Below are positions 45,441 to 54,412 of a stretch of 64,000 nucleotides of DNA, piece after piece. Source of the stretch: Marinobacter szutsaonensis (lineage in GTDB: Bacteria > Pseudomonadota > Gammaproteobacteria > Pseudomonadales > Oleiphilaceae); the NCBI RefSeq assembly GCF_039523335.1, contig NZ_BAAAFC010000001.1, forward strand, positions 2,666,001 to 2,730,000. The letters run 5' to 3'. Below the pieces are notes generated by a model. That model ran no database searches and was not told the origin of the DNA. It worked only from the letters and a program-made list of their open reading frames with translations. Made by a program: the position numbers and the translations under genes. The number at the start of each line of letters is the position of its first letter. The stretch's first letter is position 1.

Positions 45441-46565
45441 ATGCCTTCAAGCCAAAGAGATTCAGTAAAAGAAATCAGCGGGGCATTGGGTGACTTAGGC
45501 ACACTGCTGCCACTGAGCCTTGGGGCTATTGGCGTGGCAGGACTGGCACCGGTACCGGTGCTGTTGGGCTTTGCCGCATTCTATATTGCAACGGGGCTGT
45601 ATTATCGACTGCCGATACCGGTGCAGCCGATGAAAGCAGTGGCTGCGTTGTTGCTGACGACTCAGGTGAGTTCCGGGAGCCTGGTCGCCAGTGGCGTGTT
45701 GATCGGAGCGATATTGTTGTTGCTGGGTTCAACCGGATGGATTAACCGGGTGGCCCGTCTGGTACCGGAATCGGTACTGAGCGGCCTTCAGTTGGGGCTG
45801 GGGTTGTTACTGGCCTACATGAGTCTGGGCCTGATGGCCACGTCCTTGGCGCTGGGCGTGGTCACTCTGTTGCTCTTGGCCATTACCCTGAAAATGTTTC
45901 CGAACTGGCCTGCTGCGCTGATAGGGCTTGGTGTGTCGGTGGCGTTGGGTTCCGTGCTGGGGGCTCAGGGGCTCTCGCTTCCTGAGGGCGGTTCCGTTGC
46001 TTTTATCATGCCCCGGTTACCGGGCATCGAGGAATGGCAACAGGGGTTTTCAACGTTGGTGTTACCCCAGCTGGCCCTCACGATTACCAATGCCATTGTA
46101 TTGACGGCTCTGGTGGTGGGGGATTATTTCGGCGACCAATCCCATCGCGTGTCACCCGCCAGGCTGTCGGTAAGCACCGGCCTTGCCAACCTCTTTCTGG
46201 TTCCGTTTGGCGCCTTGCCCATGTGTCACGGGGCGGGTGGCGTGGCCGCGCATTATCGCTTCGGCGCCCGGACCGGGATGGCACCCGTTCTTCTGGGAAC
46301 AGGCTTGCTCCTGGTCGCTTTGATACCTGGCGGCCTCTCAGTCATTGCCGCGATTCCAACGGCCGGTCTCGGCGCCTTGTTGTTGGTGGCCGCAGTTGAG
46401 CTTGCTTTGTCAAAACGCCTCTGGACCGCCAAACTGTCGTGCTGGCCTGTCATCGCAATAACCGCGCTTGTTACCGTCTGCGTCGACCCGTTTTTCGGGC
46501 TTCTGGCCGGGGCGGCTTCAGAGACTGTTCGGGCCGCCTGGGTGCGGCGACAAAAGATTGCGTAG
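45441..46565 (+). CDS. MOT1-family molybdate/sulfate transporter
   Basis: An inner-membrane protein of 374 aa with about ten hydrophobic segments. The N-terminal EISGALGDLGTLLPLSLG and IPVQPMKAVAALLL motifs are diagnostic for the MOT1-like SulP-related molybdate transporters. It gives the island a second oxyanion uptake route besides the ABC system. Convergent with the Na+/solute symporter gene (2-nt gap), so no room for a long terminator. Confidence 0.85.
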   Translation: MPSSQRDSVKEISGALGDLGTLLPLSLGAIGVAGLAPVPVLLGFAAFYIATGLYYRLPIPVQPMKAVAALLLTTQVSSGSLVASGVLIGAILLLLGSTGWINRVARLVPESVLSGLQLGLGLLLAYMSLGLMATSLALGVVTLLLLAITLKMFPNWPAALIGLGVSVALGSVLGAQGLSLPEGGSVAFIMPRLPGIEEWQQGFSTLVLPQLALTITNAIVLTALVVGDYFGDQSHRVSPARLSVSTGLANLFLVPFGALPMCHGAGGVAAHYRFGARTGMAPVLLGTGLLLVALIPGGLSVIAAIPTAGLGALLLVAAVELALSKRLWTAKLSCWPVIAITALVTVCVDPFFGLLAGAASETVRAAWVRRQKIA

Positions 46566-46567
46566 TG

Positions 46568-47938
46568 TCACTTCTGGCGGCGCTGCACCGACGTTAGCAG
46601 CAGGGTAACTCCGCCCGAGGCCACGATCGCCCCGGCAAACGGCGCCAGTGTCGGCACGCCACCGGGGAAACTGGCGATCTGGAGCGCTTCGCTGAAGCTG
46701 CCGCTCATGATCCAGCCCGGCAGAATCGCGCCGATCACCCCAGCCACCACCCCACTCAAGGCAGCGACGGTTGTCACCCGGGCCCAAAGCCCCATCAGAA
46801 TGGGAATGATGGCCGTTGCGCACAGCAAATCGGCGATCAGGAACAGCCGCAGAACCGAGGCACCCTGCAAGGCTATGACCACAACCGGCACCATCAGGGC
46901 CACCGTTACCCAGCGTGCGCCGGTGAGTGTCAGGCCCGCCTTTTCAGCGACCGCCAGAGAGGCGATGCCGTTCTGGAGAGTATCCACGGACGATGCCACC
47001 AGAGTGACCGCCAATACCAGCGCGACCGCGCCCAACCATTGCGGTGCCTCATTCAACAGCGCAAAAAACGGAATGGGTGGCTGACCCAGCTCAAGCCCGG
47101 CCATGGCAGCGCTGATCCCGAGGCCACCCACGACGGCAACCACAGCAATGGTAGTGCCTCCCCCAAGGAGAGCGCCTTTCCAGAGTGATGCGTTATCGCG
47201 CGCGGCCCAGACCCGTTGCCAGTAGCCTTGATGAAAAAGGTTGGCGGCAGTTACCGCAAGTACCAGGGTGAGCGCGACACTGACCGCGCTCCAGAAGGGA
47301 ATCCCGGGCAGTTCAGCCGATTCCGCCACGGCGGGCAGGTGTTTCCAGTCCACGAAAAGCACAGCCGCCGGCAGCGCCATCAATAACAGCGCCTGCCAGC
47401 GATCGGTGGCCAGGCTGGCCCTTAATCCACCCCAGGTGGTGTAGACCAGCGTCGTGACCGCGACGCCAATAATGACCATCTGCCCATTCAGGTCCGACAG
47501 CAGTCCGGTGATCGCACCGATGGCCGTCAGCTCTGCAGCCAGAAAACACGACATGTACAACACCGAGATCAACGAGACCCAGCGGCGCATGCCTTTACCA
47601 AAGCGGCTTTCGGCAAACTCACTGATGCTTCGCCCTTCCGGCATCTGCCGGCGAATGACAGGACCGAGCATGGCAAATACGATAAAAGGTAAGGCCGCTC
47701 CCAGGGCGTAACCGGCAAGAGCCACTGGCCCGACAAATGCGCCCACTTCCGGGGGTGCAAACAGAATCCAGGCACCCATGCCTGACGCCAGAAAGGAAAG
47801 GCCAATGGTGGTGGCGCCCTGACTGTTGCGGGCGGTCATGTAGTCGTCAATGCCGCTGGCTGGTTGACGGGCACGCACGCCCAGCCAACCGAACAGGCAC
47901 AATGCCGCCACGATGGCGGCCATCTGGGTAATCATCAT
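46568..47938 (-). CDS. Sodium:solute symporter, TPP-riboswitch controlled (ThiV-like)
   Basis: SSS-family transporter of 456 aa with about twelve to thirteen membrane segments and typical motifs (GLSFLASGMGAWILFAPPE; SISEFAESRFG). The leader carries a TPP riboswitch whose 3' side includes the GGAGGAAG ribosome binding site. Symporters under THI elements have been proposed as thiamine or hydroxymethylpyrimidine importers (ThiV). Start ATG at 47938 (a second ATG follows directly). Confidence 0.82.
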   Translation of the reverse strand: MMITQMAAIVAALCLFGWLGVRARQPASGIDDYMTARNSQGATTIGLSFLASGMGAWILFAPPEVGAFVGPVALAGYALGAALPFIVFAMLGPVIRRQMPEGRSISEFAESRFGKGMRRWVSLISVLYMSCFLAAELTAIGAITGLLSDLNGQMVIIGVAVTTLVYTTWGGLRASLATDRWQALLLMALPAAVLFVDWKHLPAVAESAELPGIPFWSAVSVALTLVLAVTAANLFHQGYWQRVWAARDNASLWKGALLGGGTTIAVVAVVGGLGISAAMAGLELGQPPIPFFALLNEAPQWLGAVALVLAVTLVASSVDTLQNGIASLAVAEKAGLTLTGARWVTVALMVPVVVIALQGASVLRLFLIADLLCATAIIPILMGLWARVTTVAALSGVVAGVIGAILPGWIMSGSFSEALQIASFPGGVPTLAPFAGAIVASGGVTLLLTSVQRRQK

Positions 47939-48034
47939 GTCGCGCTTCCTCCGCCGGAATGATCCGGATCAGGTTCCAGGGTCTGCTTGAGGCACTCTCA
48001 GCCCCGACAGTTTTGCCGGGACTCCCCTGTCGAC
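47939..48034 (-). ncRNA. TPP riboswitch (THI element)
   Basis: Read on the minus strand: AGGGGAGUCC, then a P3 hairpin, then GGGCUGAGAGUGCC (the CUGAGA core), ACCCUGGAACCUGAUCCGGAUCA (pyrophosphate-side CCUGAUC core) and UUCCGGCGGAGGAAGCG. All conserved TPP-aptamer elements occur in the right order. Flanking GUCG...CGAC extends P1. The Shine-Dalgarno GGAGGAAG lies within the 3' end of the aptamer, so TPP binding would block translation of the symporter. Confidence 0.92.
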
Positions 48035-48276
48035 TGGGATTGTCTGTGTGTGGTGTTGAATGCGTGGCCGGTGAGAAACGGGCATCCGGCATTCATTTGA
48101 GCTGTCAGCGGCATGGTAAAGACATGGCCGGTTCTGAGCAACTGGACGGTGGTGGAGGTCTCACTTGTGGAATTGCGGATAAGACGGGGCAGCAGATCAG
48201 GATGGTCTCAAATCGCTTTGGCTCATTAAGGTCGCGCTATACTTGCAGCATACCCCCTTAGCGAGGTGGTGATTCC
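48035..48276. other. Intergenic stretch between TPP leader and cNMP-binding gene
   Basis: 242 nt without a gene. It must contain the promoter of the minus-strand symporter and that of the plus-strand cNMP-domain gene. A TATACT hexamer at 48238-48243 could be the latter's -10 element. Nothing else supported. Confidence 0.4.
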
Positions 48277-48810
48277 ATGCGTGAGATGGATTCCTTGGCG
48301 TATTGGCAGCAGCGAGGCCCGGCGTTTTTTCGGGAACTTTCCAGCTTTGGCGCCCTTCCTGACGCAGTTATCAAAAAGCTCTTGGAAGAAGGGCGTCTGC
48401 TCAGCCTGAGTCCCGGGGACTCTCTTTACTCTGTTGGCGACCGCAGCGAGGCTTTCTATATCGTGCTCAGTGGCAAAGTCGGTACGTGGATGCCCAGAAA
48501 AGATGGCGGCATGACCCTTGCCCGCTGTCACGAACCAGGCGATGACATGGGGTTTGTGCCCATGATCGCGTTGGCAAATCGACCTGCCAGTACTAAGGCT
48601 GATGAAGCATCCGTTGTACTGGAGATCAGTTGTGGCCAGTTCCTGGATCTACACCAGCAAGAACCGGATGCCTTTGGTCTGATGCTCCTCAATCTCGTTC
48701 GGGGTATGGCCAGATCAATCATTACCATGGCGACCATGCTGGCGGAACAGGATGAGCAGTTGCATCGGGTTTATTCGGGACCCTCCTCTTACCGCAATAA
48801 CAATAAATAG
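48277..48810 (+). CDS. Cyclic nucleotide-binding domain protein
   Basis: A 177-aa protein consisting of a single cNMP-binding beta-barrel (LSPGDSLYSVGDRSEAFYIVLSGKVGTW; PGDDMGFVPMIALANRPASTKA). The phosphate-binding cassette is not the standard FGE...RxA, so cAMP binding is uncertain. No helix-turn-helix follows, only a C-terminal helical segment; it is a sensor or partner, not a CRP-type regulator. Start supported by GAGGTG. Confidence 0.78.
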   Translation: MREMDSLAYWQQRGPAFFRELSSFGALPDAVIKKLLEEGRLLSLSPGDSLYSVGDRSEAFYIVLSGKVGTWMPRKDGGMTLARCHEPGDDMGFVPMIALANRPASTKADEASVVLEISCGQFLDLHQQEPDAFGLMLLNLVRGMARSIITMATMLAEQDEQLHRVYSGPSSYRNNNK

Positions 48811-48970
48811 AAGGCTCCATGCTCGCTCAGTGGCATTTAATCAAAGAAAATCTGAGTTTTCCTGTAAGCTTGTGAATTCTCCTGAGCTGGTGTTTGACAG
48901 TCGTTTTTATCTGACCCTGGAACGAGCTGCATCGCTCGACGTTAGCTTCCTATATCTTTATAATGCGCGG
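48811..48970 (+). other. Intergenic stretch upstream of the glycine riboswitch
   Basis: 160 nt with no supported gene; presumably the promoter of the glycine-riboswitch transcript. No convincing consensus elements seen. Confidence 0.4.
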
Positions 48971-49152
48971 CCTCGCAGGAGAGCGGGCTAATCTGGCCCC
49001 GCCGAAGGCGCAACCTCCCATAAACGCTCAGGCACATGTACTGCGGACATCATTCATAGCCGTCTGGAGAGAGGCTGCCAAAGCAGTCCACCGAAGGGGC
49101 AAGCAGAGCCGTGCTCTGTAAACTCTCAGGTATCAGGGACAGGGGGAGAGGC
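48971..49152 (+). ncRNA. Tandem glycine riboswitch
   Basis: Two glycine aptamers in series. Aptamer 1: GGAGAGCG, CGCCGAAGGCGCAA, then ACGCUCAGGCAC. Aptamer 2: GGAGAGAGG, CACCGAAGGGGCAA, then AACUCUCAGGUAUCAGGGACAG. The GGAGAG/CUCUCAGG and CCGAAGG-GCAA core elements are the family signature. It precedes a TRIC-family channel gene by 22 nt. A short hairpin CACAG (49153-49157)/CUGUG (49171-49175) enclosing the AGGAG site just downstream may be the expression platform acting on translation. Confidence 0.93.
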
Positions 49153-49174
49153 CACAGATACTCAGGAGTCCTGT

Positions 49175-49792
49175 GTGCTGATCTCTATCTATATGATTGC
49201 CATTACCGCCGAAGCCATGTCCGGAGCCCTCGCCGCGGGACGGAGAAACATGGATCTCTTTGGTGTCGCTGTTATTGCATTTTTTACCGCCCTTGGTGGC
49301 GGAACTGTCCGGGATATTCTTCTGGGCAACTTCCCGGTTACCTGGACCCAGCACCCCCGCTACATTTACATGACCATTACCGGCGGTCTGGTGACTGTCG
49401 TGATCGCTCGCTTCATGCGGCACCTCCACCAACTCTTTCTCGTTCTTGATGCCATTGGCCTCGTCGCCTTCACGGTTATTGGCTGCAACGTTGCTCTAAC
49501 CCTGGGTTATGATGCCGTTGTGGTAGTGATGTCCGGTATCACGACGGGCATCTTCGGCGGTATCATTCGAGACATCATGTGCAATCGCACCCCCCAGGTG
49601 TTGCGCCATGAGCTCTACGCCAGCGTTTCCCTGGTCGTGGCCCTGCTCTATCTGGTGTTGGTTCGCCAGGGGGTGAGCGAAAACATCACGCTGCTTGCCG
49701 CATTCAGCCTGGGCCTGCTGCTCCGAATGGCCGCGATCCGCTGGAGTCTGTCGCTGCCGGTGTTCAGCTACTCCCAGAGCCGTTGGCAATAG
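49175..49792 (+). CDS. TRIC-family (UPF0126) cation channel, glycine-riboswitch controlled
   Basis: A 205-aa protein with seven membrane helices built from two repeats, each with a glycine-rich kink: FTALGGGTVRDILLG and GIFGGIIRDIMCN. This is the prokaryotic TRIC/UPF0126 family of trimeric cation channels. The GTG start at 49175 has AGGAG 6 nt upstream. Control by glycine suggests a role in glycine or glycine-linked ion transport; glycine export or uptake by this family is a hypothesis. Confidence 0.87.
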   Translation: MLISIYMIAITAEAMSGALAAGRRNMDLFGVAVIAFFTALGGGTVRDILLGNFPVTWTQHPRYIYMTITGGLVTVVIARFMRHLHQLFLVLDAIGLVAFTVIGCNVALTLGYDAVVVVMSGITTGIFGGIIRDIMCNRTPQVLRHELYASVSLVVALLYLVLVRQGVSENITLLAAFSLGLLLRMAAIRWSLSLPVFSYSQSRWQ

Positions 49793-49817
49793 CAGCCGCC
49801 CCTGAAGTGGGTGCAAG

Positions 49818-50234
49818 ATGCCGGCCTTCGTTGCAGCGGCAGGTGACAGGCTGCTGTTGTCGGACCCCTGTCTGGCCCGACTGGTTTTTGCGAGCAGAGC
49901 ATTGTTGGGCCTGGTCGCTGCGGCAGTTGTTGGTTGGTTTCTTGCCGACAGCCTGGGGTTTACTTACGCGGGCGTGATGCTTGGCGTTGTAGCATCACAC
50001 TTCAGCCTGCTTCTGGCTCGCCAACCGGCGCGTGCGTCCAGAATCGCTTCCACCTTGATCATGATTCCGGGATATTGGCTGGGGCTGATTTTGATTCACG
50101 CCGTTGCTGGCCAACCGGCATTGCAGATTGTCCTTCTGCCCATCATGGTCGGACTCGGTTTCGGGTTGCAGAATGGACACTCGAAGCTGGCAACCATGAT
50201 TATGGCTTTCTATTGGGAGGGGGCAAGAAAATAG
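49818..50234 (+). CDS. Small membrane protein, FUSC-like N-terminal fragment
   Basis: A 138-aa protein with about four hydrophobic segments (LVFASRALLGLVAAAVVGWFL; IASTLIMIPGYWLGLILIHAV; LPIMVGLGFGLQ). It resembles part of FUSC/aromatic-acid-exporter-like membrane domains but lacks the rest, and stops at FYWEGARK. It may be a truncated gene or a small independent membrane protein. The ribosome binding site is weak. It follows the TRIC gene by 25 nt. Confidence 0.5.
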   Translation: MPAFVAAAGDRLLLSDPCLARLVFASRALLGLVAAAVVGWFLADSLGFTYAGVMLGVVASHFSLLLARQPARASRIASTLIMIPGYWLGLILIHAVAGQPALQIVLLPIMVGLGFGLQNGHSKLATMIMAFYWEGARK

Positions 50235-50268
50235 TGTGCTTACCAATTTTCTGGGCATCGGTAACACA

Positions 50269-51276
50269 ATGAATTTTCATCTTTTTCCGGCGCGCGTGCT
50301 GCTTCGGGTATTTTTTCTGGCCACTGTGATGTCGGGCTGTGCCTACGCAGATACCGTCAGTCTTTCCTGGGACAACGACCTACTTCTGGGCCTTGATCAG
50401 GGCTATACCAATGGCGTGCGCCTGTCCTACCTTACCTCACCGTCAAGCGATCAGAATGCCGATTCGGCCAGGCTATCTCGTGCTGCGGGACAATGGCTGG
50501 AGGTGCTTCCGGGTATTGATCCGGAAAGTCAGGATCAGGCGGTATCGCTCAGCCTCCGACAGCTTATGGTTACTCCAGAGGACATCTCCCGTGAGCAACC
50601 CAGCCGGGATGACCTTCCTTACGCCGGTTACCTTTTTCTGAGCAGCACCGCGTGGAGTTGGGATGCAGACAGCATCACTGGCTATGGTATTCATTTCGGT
50701 GTGGTCGGCCCGGAAAGCGGTGCTGAAGCCTCCCAAAAATGGGTGCATAAACTAACCGGTAGTGAAGAACCCCGTGGGTGGGATTACCAGCTCGGGACAG
50801 ATGTCGTCGGCGGCCTGCAAGGTACGCACGCTCGAAAGTTGTGGCGAAGTGGCAGCAAGGGGCGGTTGGAGCAGGAGCTTGCATGGGTCGGCTCGGCAAT
50901 GGTTTCGAGTTTTCGGTCCAATGCAAGAGTGGGCTGGATTTGGCGCACTGGCAGATACTTGCCGATGAATTTTGTACCCGACTATGCCGGGACTTCCAGC
51001 ACGGTTGGACTGCCAGCGGCCTTGAGTGACGCAGGAAGAGGCTGGTCCGTATTTATAGGCCTGGGTCTGGAATACATTCCTTATTCTTATCTGGAAGACA
51101 ACGCTGACCCATACCAGTTTGAGGAAAGTCCGGTACTGGCTCAGGCCGGTGTCGGTGCAACCTGGCAATGGCAAAATCTGCAGACGGCCTTGATCCTCAG
51201 GGCTACCACCGGTGAAGAGCAGTCAAATAAAGACAGCTTCAGTTTTGGTACGCTTTCTTTGACTTGGGCTTATTAG
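50269..51276 (+). CDS. LpxR-family outer-membrane lipid A deacylase-like protein
   Basis: A 335-aa protein. Start at ATG 50269 gives a signal peptide ending AYA-DTV; a GTG at 50236 is possible but spoils it. The mature part shows LpxR-family features: SLSWDNDLLLGLDQGYTNGVRLSY at its start, then DDLPYAGYLFLSS, and a C-terminal beta strand ending in aromatic residues (LSLTWAY), the outer-membrane barrel signature. LpxR removes 3'-acyloxyacyl chains of lipid A in a calcium-dependent way; the Asn/Asp and His/Ser residues needed were not checked one by one. Confidence 0.78.
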   Translation: MNFHLFPARVLLRVFFLATVMSGCAYADTVSLSWDNDLLLGLDQGYTNGVRLSYLTSPSSDQNADSARLSRAAGQWLEVLPGIDPESQDQAVSLSLRQLMVTPEDISREQPSRDDLPYAGYLFLSSTAWSWDADSITGYGIHFGVVGPESGAEASQKWVHKLTGSEEPRGWDYQLGTDVVGGLQGTHARKLWRSGSKGRLEQELAWVGSAMVSSFRSNARVGWIWRTGRYLPMNFVPDYAGTSSTVGLPAALSDAGRGWSVFIGLGLEYIPYSYLEDNADPYQFEESPVLAQAGVGATWQWQNLQTALILRATTGEEQSNKDSFSFGTLSLTWAY

Positions 51277-51398
51277 GGCTGAAGGGCATCGACGAAGTTC
51301 TCTACTGCAGGCATCTGAGCACTCGGCCTCTGGACGACCTCCTGACTCTCCTGCTCATGTTCATTTCCGCCATCGGCTTTTCATGCCGGTGGCAGCGA

Positions 51399-52037
51399 TT
51401 AGCACCTGGCGCTTTCGGACAAACGCTGGACTGCTTTCTCCAGTAGCCGTGGACTGATCGTATGCTCGACACCCGTGTCAGTATCCAGTGTGACGTTGGC
51501 GCCCAGGCTCTCCAAACGCTCGCTAGCGGCACGGGCATGGGTCACGGGTATCACGTTGTCGGCTTCACCATGAAGAAGGTGAATAGCCGTATGCTCCGGT
51601 GCCTGTTCCGGTAATGTGGCGTAGCGTCCTGAGAATCCAAGTACCTGACCGACGAGGCCATCCTTCGCTTTGATCGCCTCCAGAGACATGATTGTGCCCT
51701 GGGAGAACCCGACTAATACGGTGTTTGCGCTTTCAACGCTGTAGTGTTGTTGCAGCCTTTCCACCATGTCGATAAACGCGGGCAGAGCAGCGGCGATCCG
51801 TCGTGGTCGTGTATCTTCGGTGACGTTTTGTACCGAGAACCATTGTCTGCCGTTGCCCCCGAAATCAAAGGGTTCGAAACCGTCAACCACTACGCAACAA
51901 GCGTCGGGAAACGCTGCGTGGAGTGCTTCGCCCAACGGGGCCATGTTCTCCTTGTTGCTGCCGACGCCGTGGGCGATGATAAACAAGGTGTGTGTCTCAC
52001 CCGTGGCCGGTATCTCGATCATGTCTGGTAGTGCCAT
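51399..52037 (-). CDS. YpfH-type esterase, alpha/beta hydrolase
   Basis: A 212-aa cytoplasmic hydrolase starting at 52037 (GGAAGAG 7 nt upstream). Nucleophile motif GFSQG, acid in HGEADNVIP and base in GVEHTIS make a complete triad of the phospholipase/carboxylesterase (YpfH) family. It has no signal peptide. Substrate unknown; isolated gene with no clear neighbours. Confidence 0.82.
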   Translation of the reverse strand: MALPDMIEIPATGETHTLFIIAHGVGSNKENMAPLGEALHAAFPDACCVVVDGFEPFDFGGNGRQWFSVQNVTEDTRPRRIAAALPAFIDMVERLQQHYSVESANTVLVGFSQGTIMSLEAIKAKDGLVGQVLGFSGRYATLPEQAPEHTAIHLLHGEADNVIPVTHARAASERLESLGANVTLDTDTGVEHTISPRLLEKAVQRLSESARC

Positions 52038-52193
52038 ATTGAACTCTTCCCCTGGTCCCGGTGGAGATGTCATGCAGCCCTGAAAAAGGAAAGCTTCATG
52101 TACGCTAGCGGCGCTATGGTACCGCCAAACTCTCAGTTGATCTTGTTATAAAGAATTATTTTGATATATCAATGCCTGGCAAGGGGAGGGAGC

Positions 52194-53282
52194 ATGACTT
52201 GCCCGTCTGAAATCAAAGATCGCGCGGTCGGTTCGATAATGGGCGCCTTTATCGGCGATGCACTTGCGCTCGGCCCGCACTGGTACTACGACCTTGATGA
52301 ACTGCGGAGGGATTACGGTCACTGGATTGACGGATACACTGATCCAAAACCTGGCAGGTACCATGATGGCCTGAGAGCGGGTCAGTCATCACAGGCCGGC
52401 TTCATTCTTGCTCTTACGCTGCGGTCCCTGGTTGAGTCCAAAGGTTACAATGAGAGTGATTTTTGCCGACGAATGGACGAGGAGCTTTTTCCTCGCCTGG
52501 ATGGAACGCCGGTAAACGGGCCGGGAGGCTATACGAGCCAATCAATGCGCGACGCTTGGCGCAAACGGGTTCAGCAAGGTCTTCCCTGGGGCCAGGTTGG
52601 TGGGCATGCTGATACGACGGAAGCCATTGAGCGAACCCTTGCAATCGCTGTTCGTTATTCATTTGAGCCCGCCAGGCTGGCGGCTGCGATTACTGATAAC
52701 ACGACGCTGACCCAGGTTGACGATACCGTGGTGTCAATGACGGTCGCCTTCGGAGCTTTGTTGGGGCTCCTTATTCAGGGGAACAGCCTGGATGCTCAGG
52801 TATCTGACAAACTCATGGCCCAAGTCAAAAACGGTGAGTTGCCGTTTCACGCAGTCACCAGTGACGACCTGAAACCGCCTAAACCTGGCGATTCTGATCC
52901 ACCGCGCGCAGGTCGTTTTGCCTCGCCCGATGCATTGTTGACGCCCTCTTTTATGGCCGCTGCCGCAACCGATCCTGATATTCGAATCGAACCGGCATGG
53001 AAAGTCTCAATCGTCTATGGCATGCCTTGTGCCATTTACCATCAGCTCCCTGCAGCCTACTACCTGTCCTCACGATATCGTGGTGATTTTGAGTCAGCCG
53101 TGCTGCACGCGGTTAACGGAGGCGGGCAAAATCAGGTGCGAGCTATGCTCACTGGTGCTCTCACGGGGGCGCAAGTTGGTATGAGTGGTATTCCGAGGCG
53201 CTTTCTGGATGGGCTTGAAAAAGCCCATGAACTTCAAGACCTGGCTCAGAGGCTAGCATCTCAGATCGCAACGACACGATGA
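52194..53282 (+). CDS. ADP-ribosylglycohydrolase family protein (DraG-like)
   Basis: A 362-aa protein starting at the ATG with GGGGAGGGAG immediately upstream. N-terminal GSIMGAFIGDALALGPHWYYD and C-terminal NGGGQNQVRAMLTGALTGAQVG match the metal-binding cores of the ADP-ribosylhydrolase fold, but the N-terminal pattern deviates from DraG (W/P in place of the usual positions) and an unusual central insertion of about 60 residues is present. Likely removes ADP-ribose from a protein or small molecule; no partner transferase gene is nearby. Confidence 0.75.
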   Translation: MTCPSEIKDRAVGSIMGAFIGDALALGPHWYYDLDELRRDYGHWIDGYTDPKPGRYHDGLRAGQSSQAGFILALTLRSLVESKGYNESDFCRRMDEELFPRLDGTPVNGPGGYTSQSMRDAWRKRVQQGLPWGQVGGHADTTEAIERTLAIAVRYSFEPARLAAAITDNTTLTQVDDTVVSMTVAFGALLGLLIQGNSLDAQVSDKLMAQVKNGELPFHAVTSDDLKPPKPGDSDPPRAGRFASPDALLTPSFMAAAATDPDIRIEPAWKVSIVYGMPCAIYHQLPAAYYLSSRYRGDFESAVLHAVNGGGQNQVRAMLTGALTGAQVGMSGIPRRFLDGLEKAHELQDLAQRLASQIATTR

Positions 53283-53410
53283 AGTGACGATTGTTTTTTG
53301 ATCTACAAAAGGGGTGTGTCATGTGTATCGGAGTAAGTCCATTTCCAGTTTTAAATGGACCTAAATTCTGCGGTAGGGTCAACAGGATGACATTACTAAG
53401 CAGTGAATGG

Positions 53411-54412
53411 TTAAAGGATTGGGGGCAGGTCAGCGGAAACGCAAGTAGGGATGTTGCCAGGTCGTGCTGAGTTCACAAACCTTGCAACCGCCTCATACGT
53501 GCGGGCACAGGCGTGCGGAACCAGGTCCTCCAGATTCAGGTAGGCGTGAATCATGGCGGGCTCGACGTGATGTTCCGTGGCTACGCCAACTTCCCTCAAG
53601 CGATCAACGTACCGTGAACCCTCGTCGCGCAGCGGGCAGAAGCCTGCGGTGACCATAAGGGTGGCCGGATATTCGCTACCGGCAGGCATGAACAGCGGTG
53701 AGGCGGAACGCCGGCATTCATCGGCCTGAAAGTAGTGATCGAAATACCATTGGATTCGGGATTTCTCCAGCAAGAACCCACGGGCAAGTGTGTCCACCGA
53801 AGGGCTTGAAAGCGTGTAGTCCAGGCTCGGATAAATCAGGGCCTGCTTCTCGATTGGCAGGCTGGGGTCTCGTTGGCTGATCGTGCTCAGTGTTGCGCAC
53901 AGTGCGCCGCCGCCAGAATCTCCCACCAGGCTGAGCGAGGGGGTTAAAAGCACGCCGGCGTTGTCCAGATGGGACCACAAATGCTTAATGACCGCGTAGC
54001 AATCCTCAAGAGCCGCCGGATACGGGGACTCCGGAGCCAGTCGATAGTCTGGCGCCACAACAAGCTGGCCAGAGGCGTTGGCCAGCTTACGGCAGATTGA
54101 GTCGTAAACCTGGATACTCCCGCACATGTGGCCGCCGCCATGGAGAAACAGCGTCACCGGCTTTTCGGTGCCTGGTGCGGGATCGTAGATCCTGAGCGGA
54201 ATGGCTACCTGCCGGTTTTTGAGTACAGTGTCCGAGACCCGGGCTACGGCAGGCGCATCGGTAACAAAGGCCTCGGTCATGCGAGCCAGACTTTTACGCA
54301 TGAACGTGGGGGTTATCCGGCCGGCGGCGGACTCACCCTGAAGCTTGACCTGCTCATTCACTCCGCTCAGCCAGTTCGCCAGCTCTGGATGGAGTTCTTG
54401 TGTGTTCAGCAT
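53411..54412 (-). CDS. HSL-family carboxylesterase
   Basis: An alpha/beta hydrolase of 333 aa with the hormone-sensitive-lipase family oxyanion motif HGGGHMCGS, nucleophile GDSGGG, and acid and base in FCPLRDEG and EPAMIHAYL. No signal peptide, so cytoplasmic. It would hydrolyse an imported or intermediate acyl ester or lactone for the preceding CoA-ligase. Overlaps the upstream MaoC-like gene by 7 nt; last gene of the tetR-led operon. Confidence 0.83.
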   Translation of the reverse strand: MLNTQELHPELANWLSGVNEQVKLQGESAAGRITPTFMRKSLARMTEAFVTDAPAVARVSDTVLKNRQVAIPLRIYDPAPGTEKPVTLFLHGGGHMCGSIQVYDSICRKLANASGQLVVAPDYRLAPESPYPAALEDCYAVIKHLWSHLDNAGVLLTPSLSLVGDSGGGALCATLSTISQRDPSLPIEKQALIYPSLDYTLSSPSVDTLARGFLLEKSRIQWYFDHYFQADECRRSASPLFMPAGSEYPATLMVTAGFCPLRDEGSRYVDRLREVGVATEHHVEPAMIHAYLNLEDLVPHACARTYEAVARFVNSARPGNIPTCVSADLPPIL

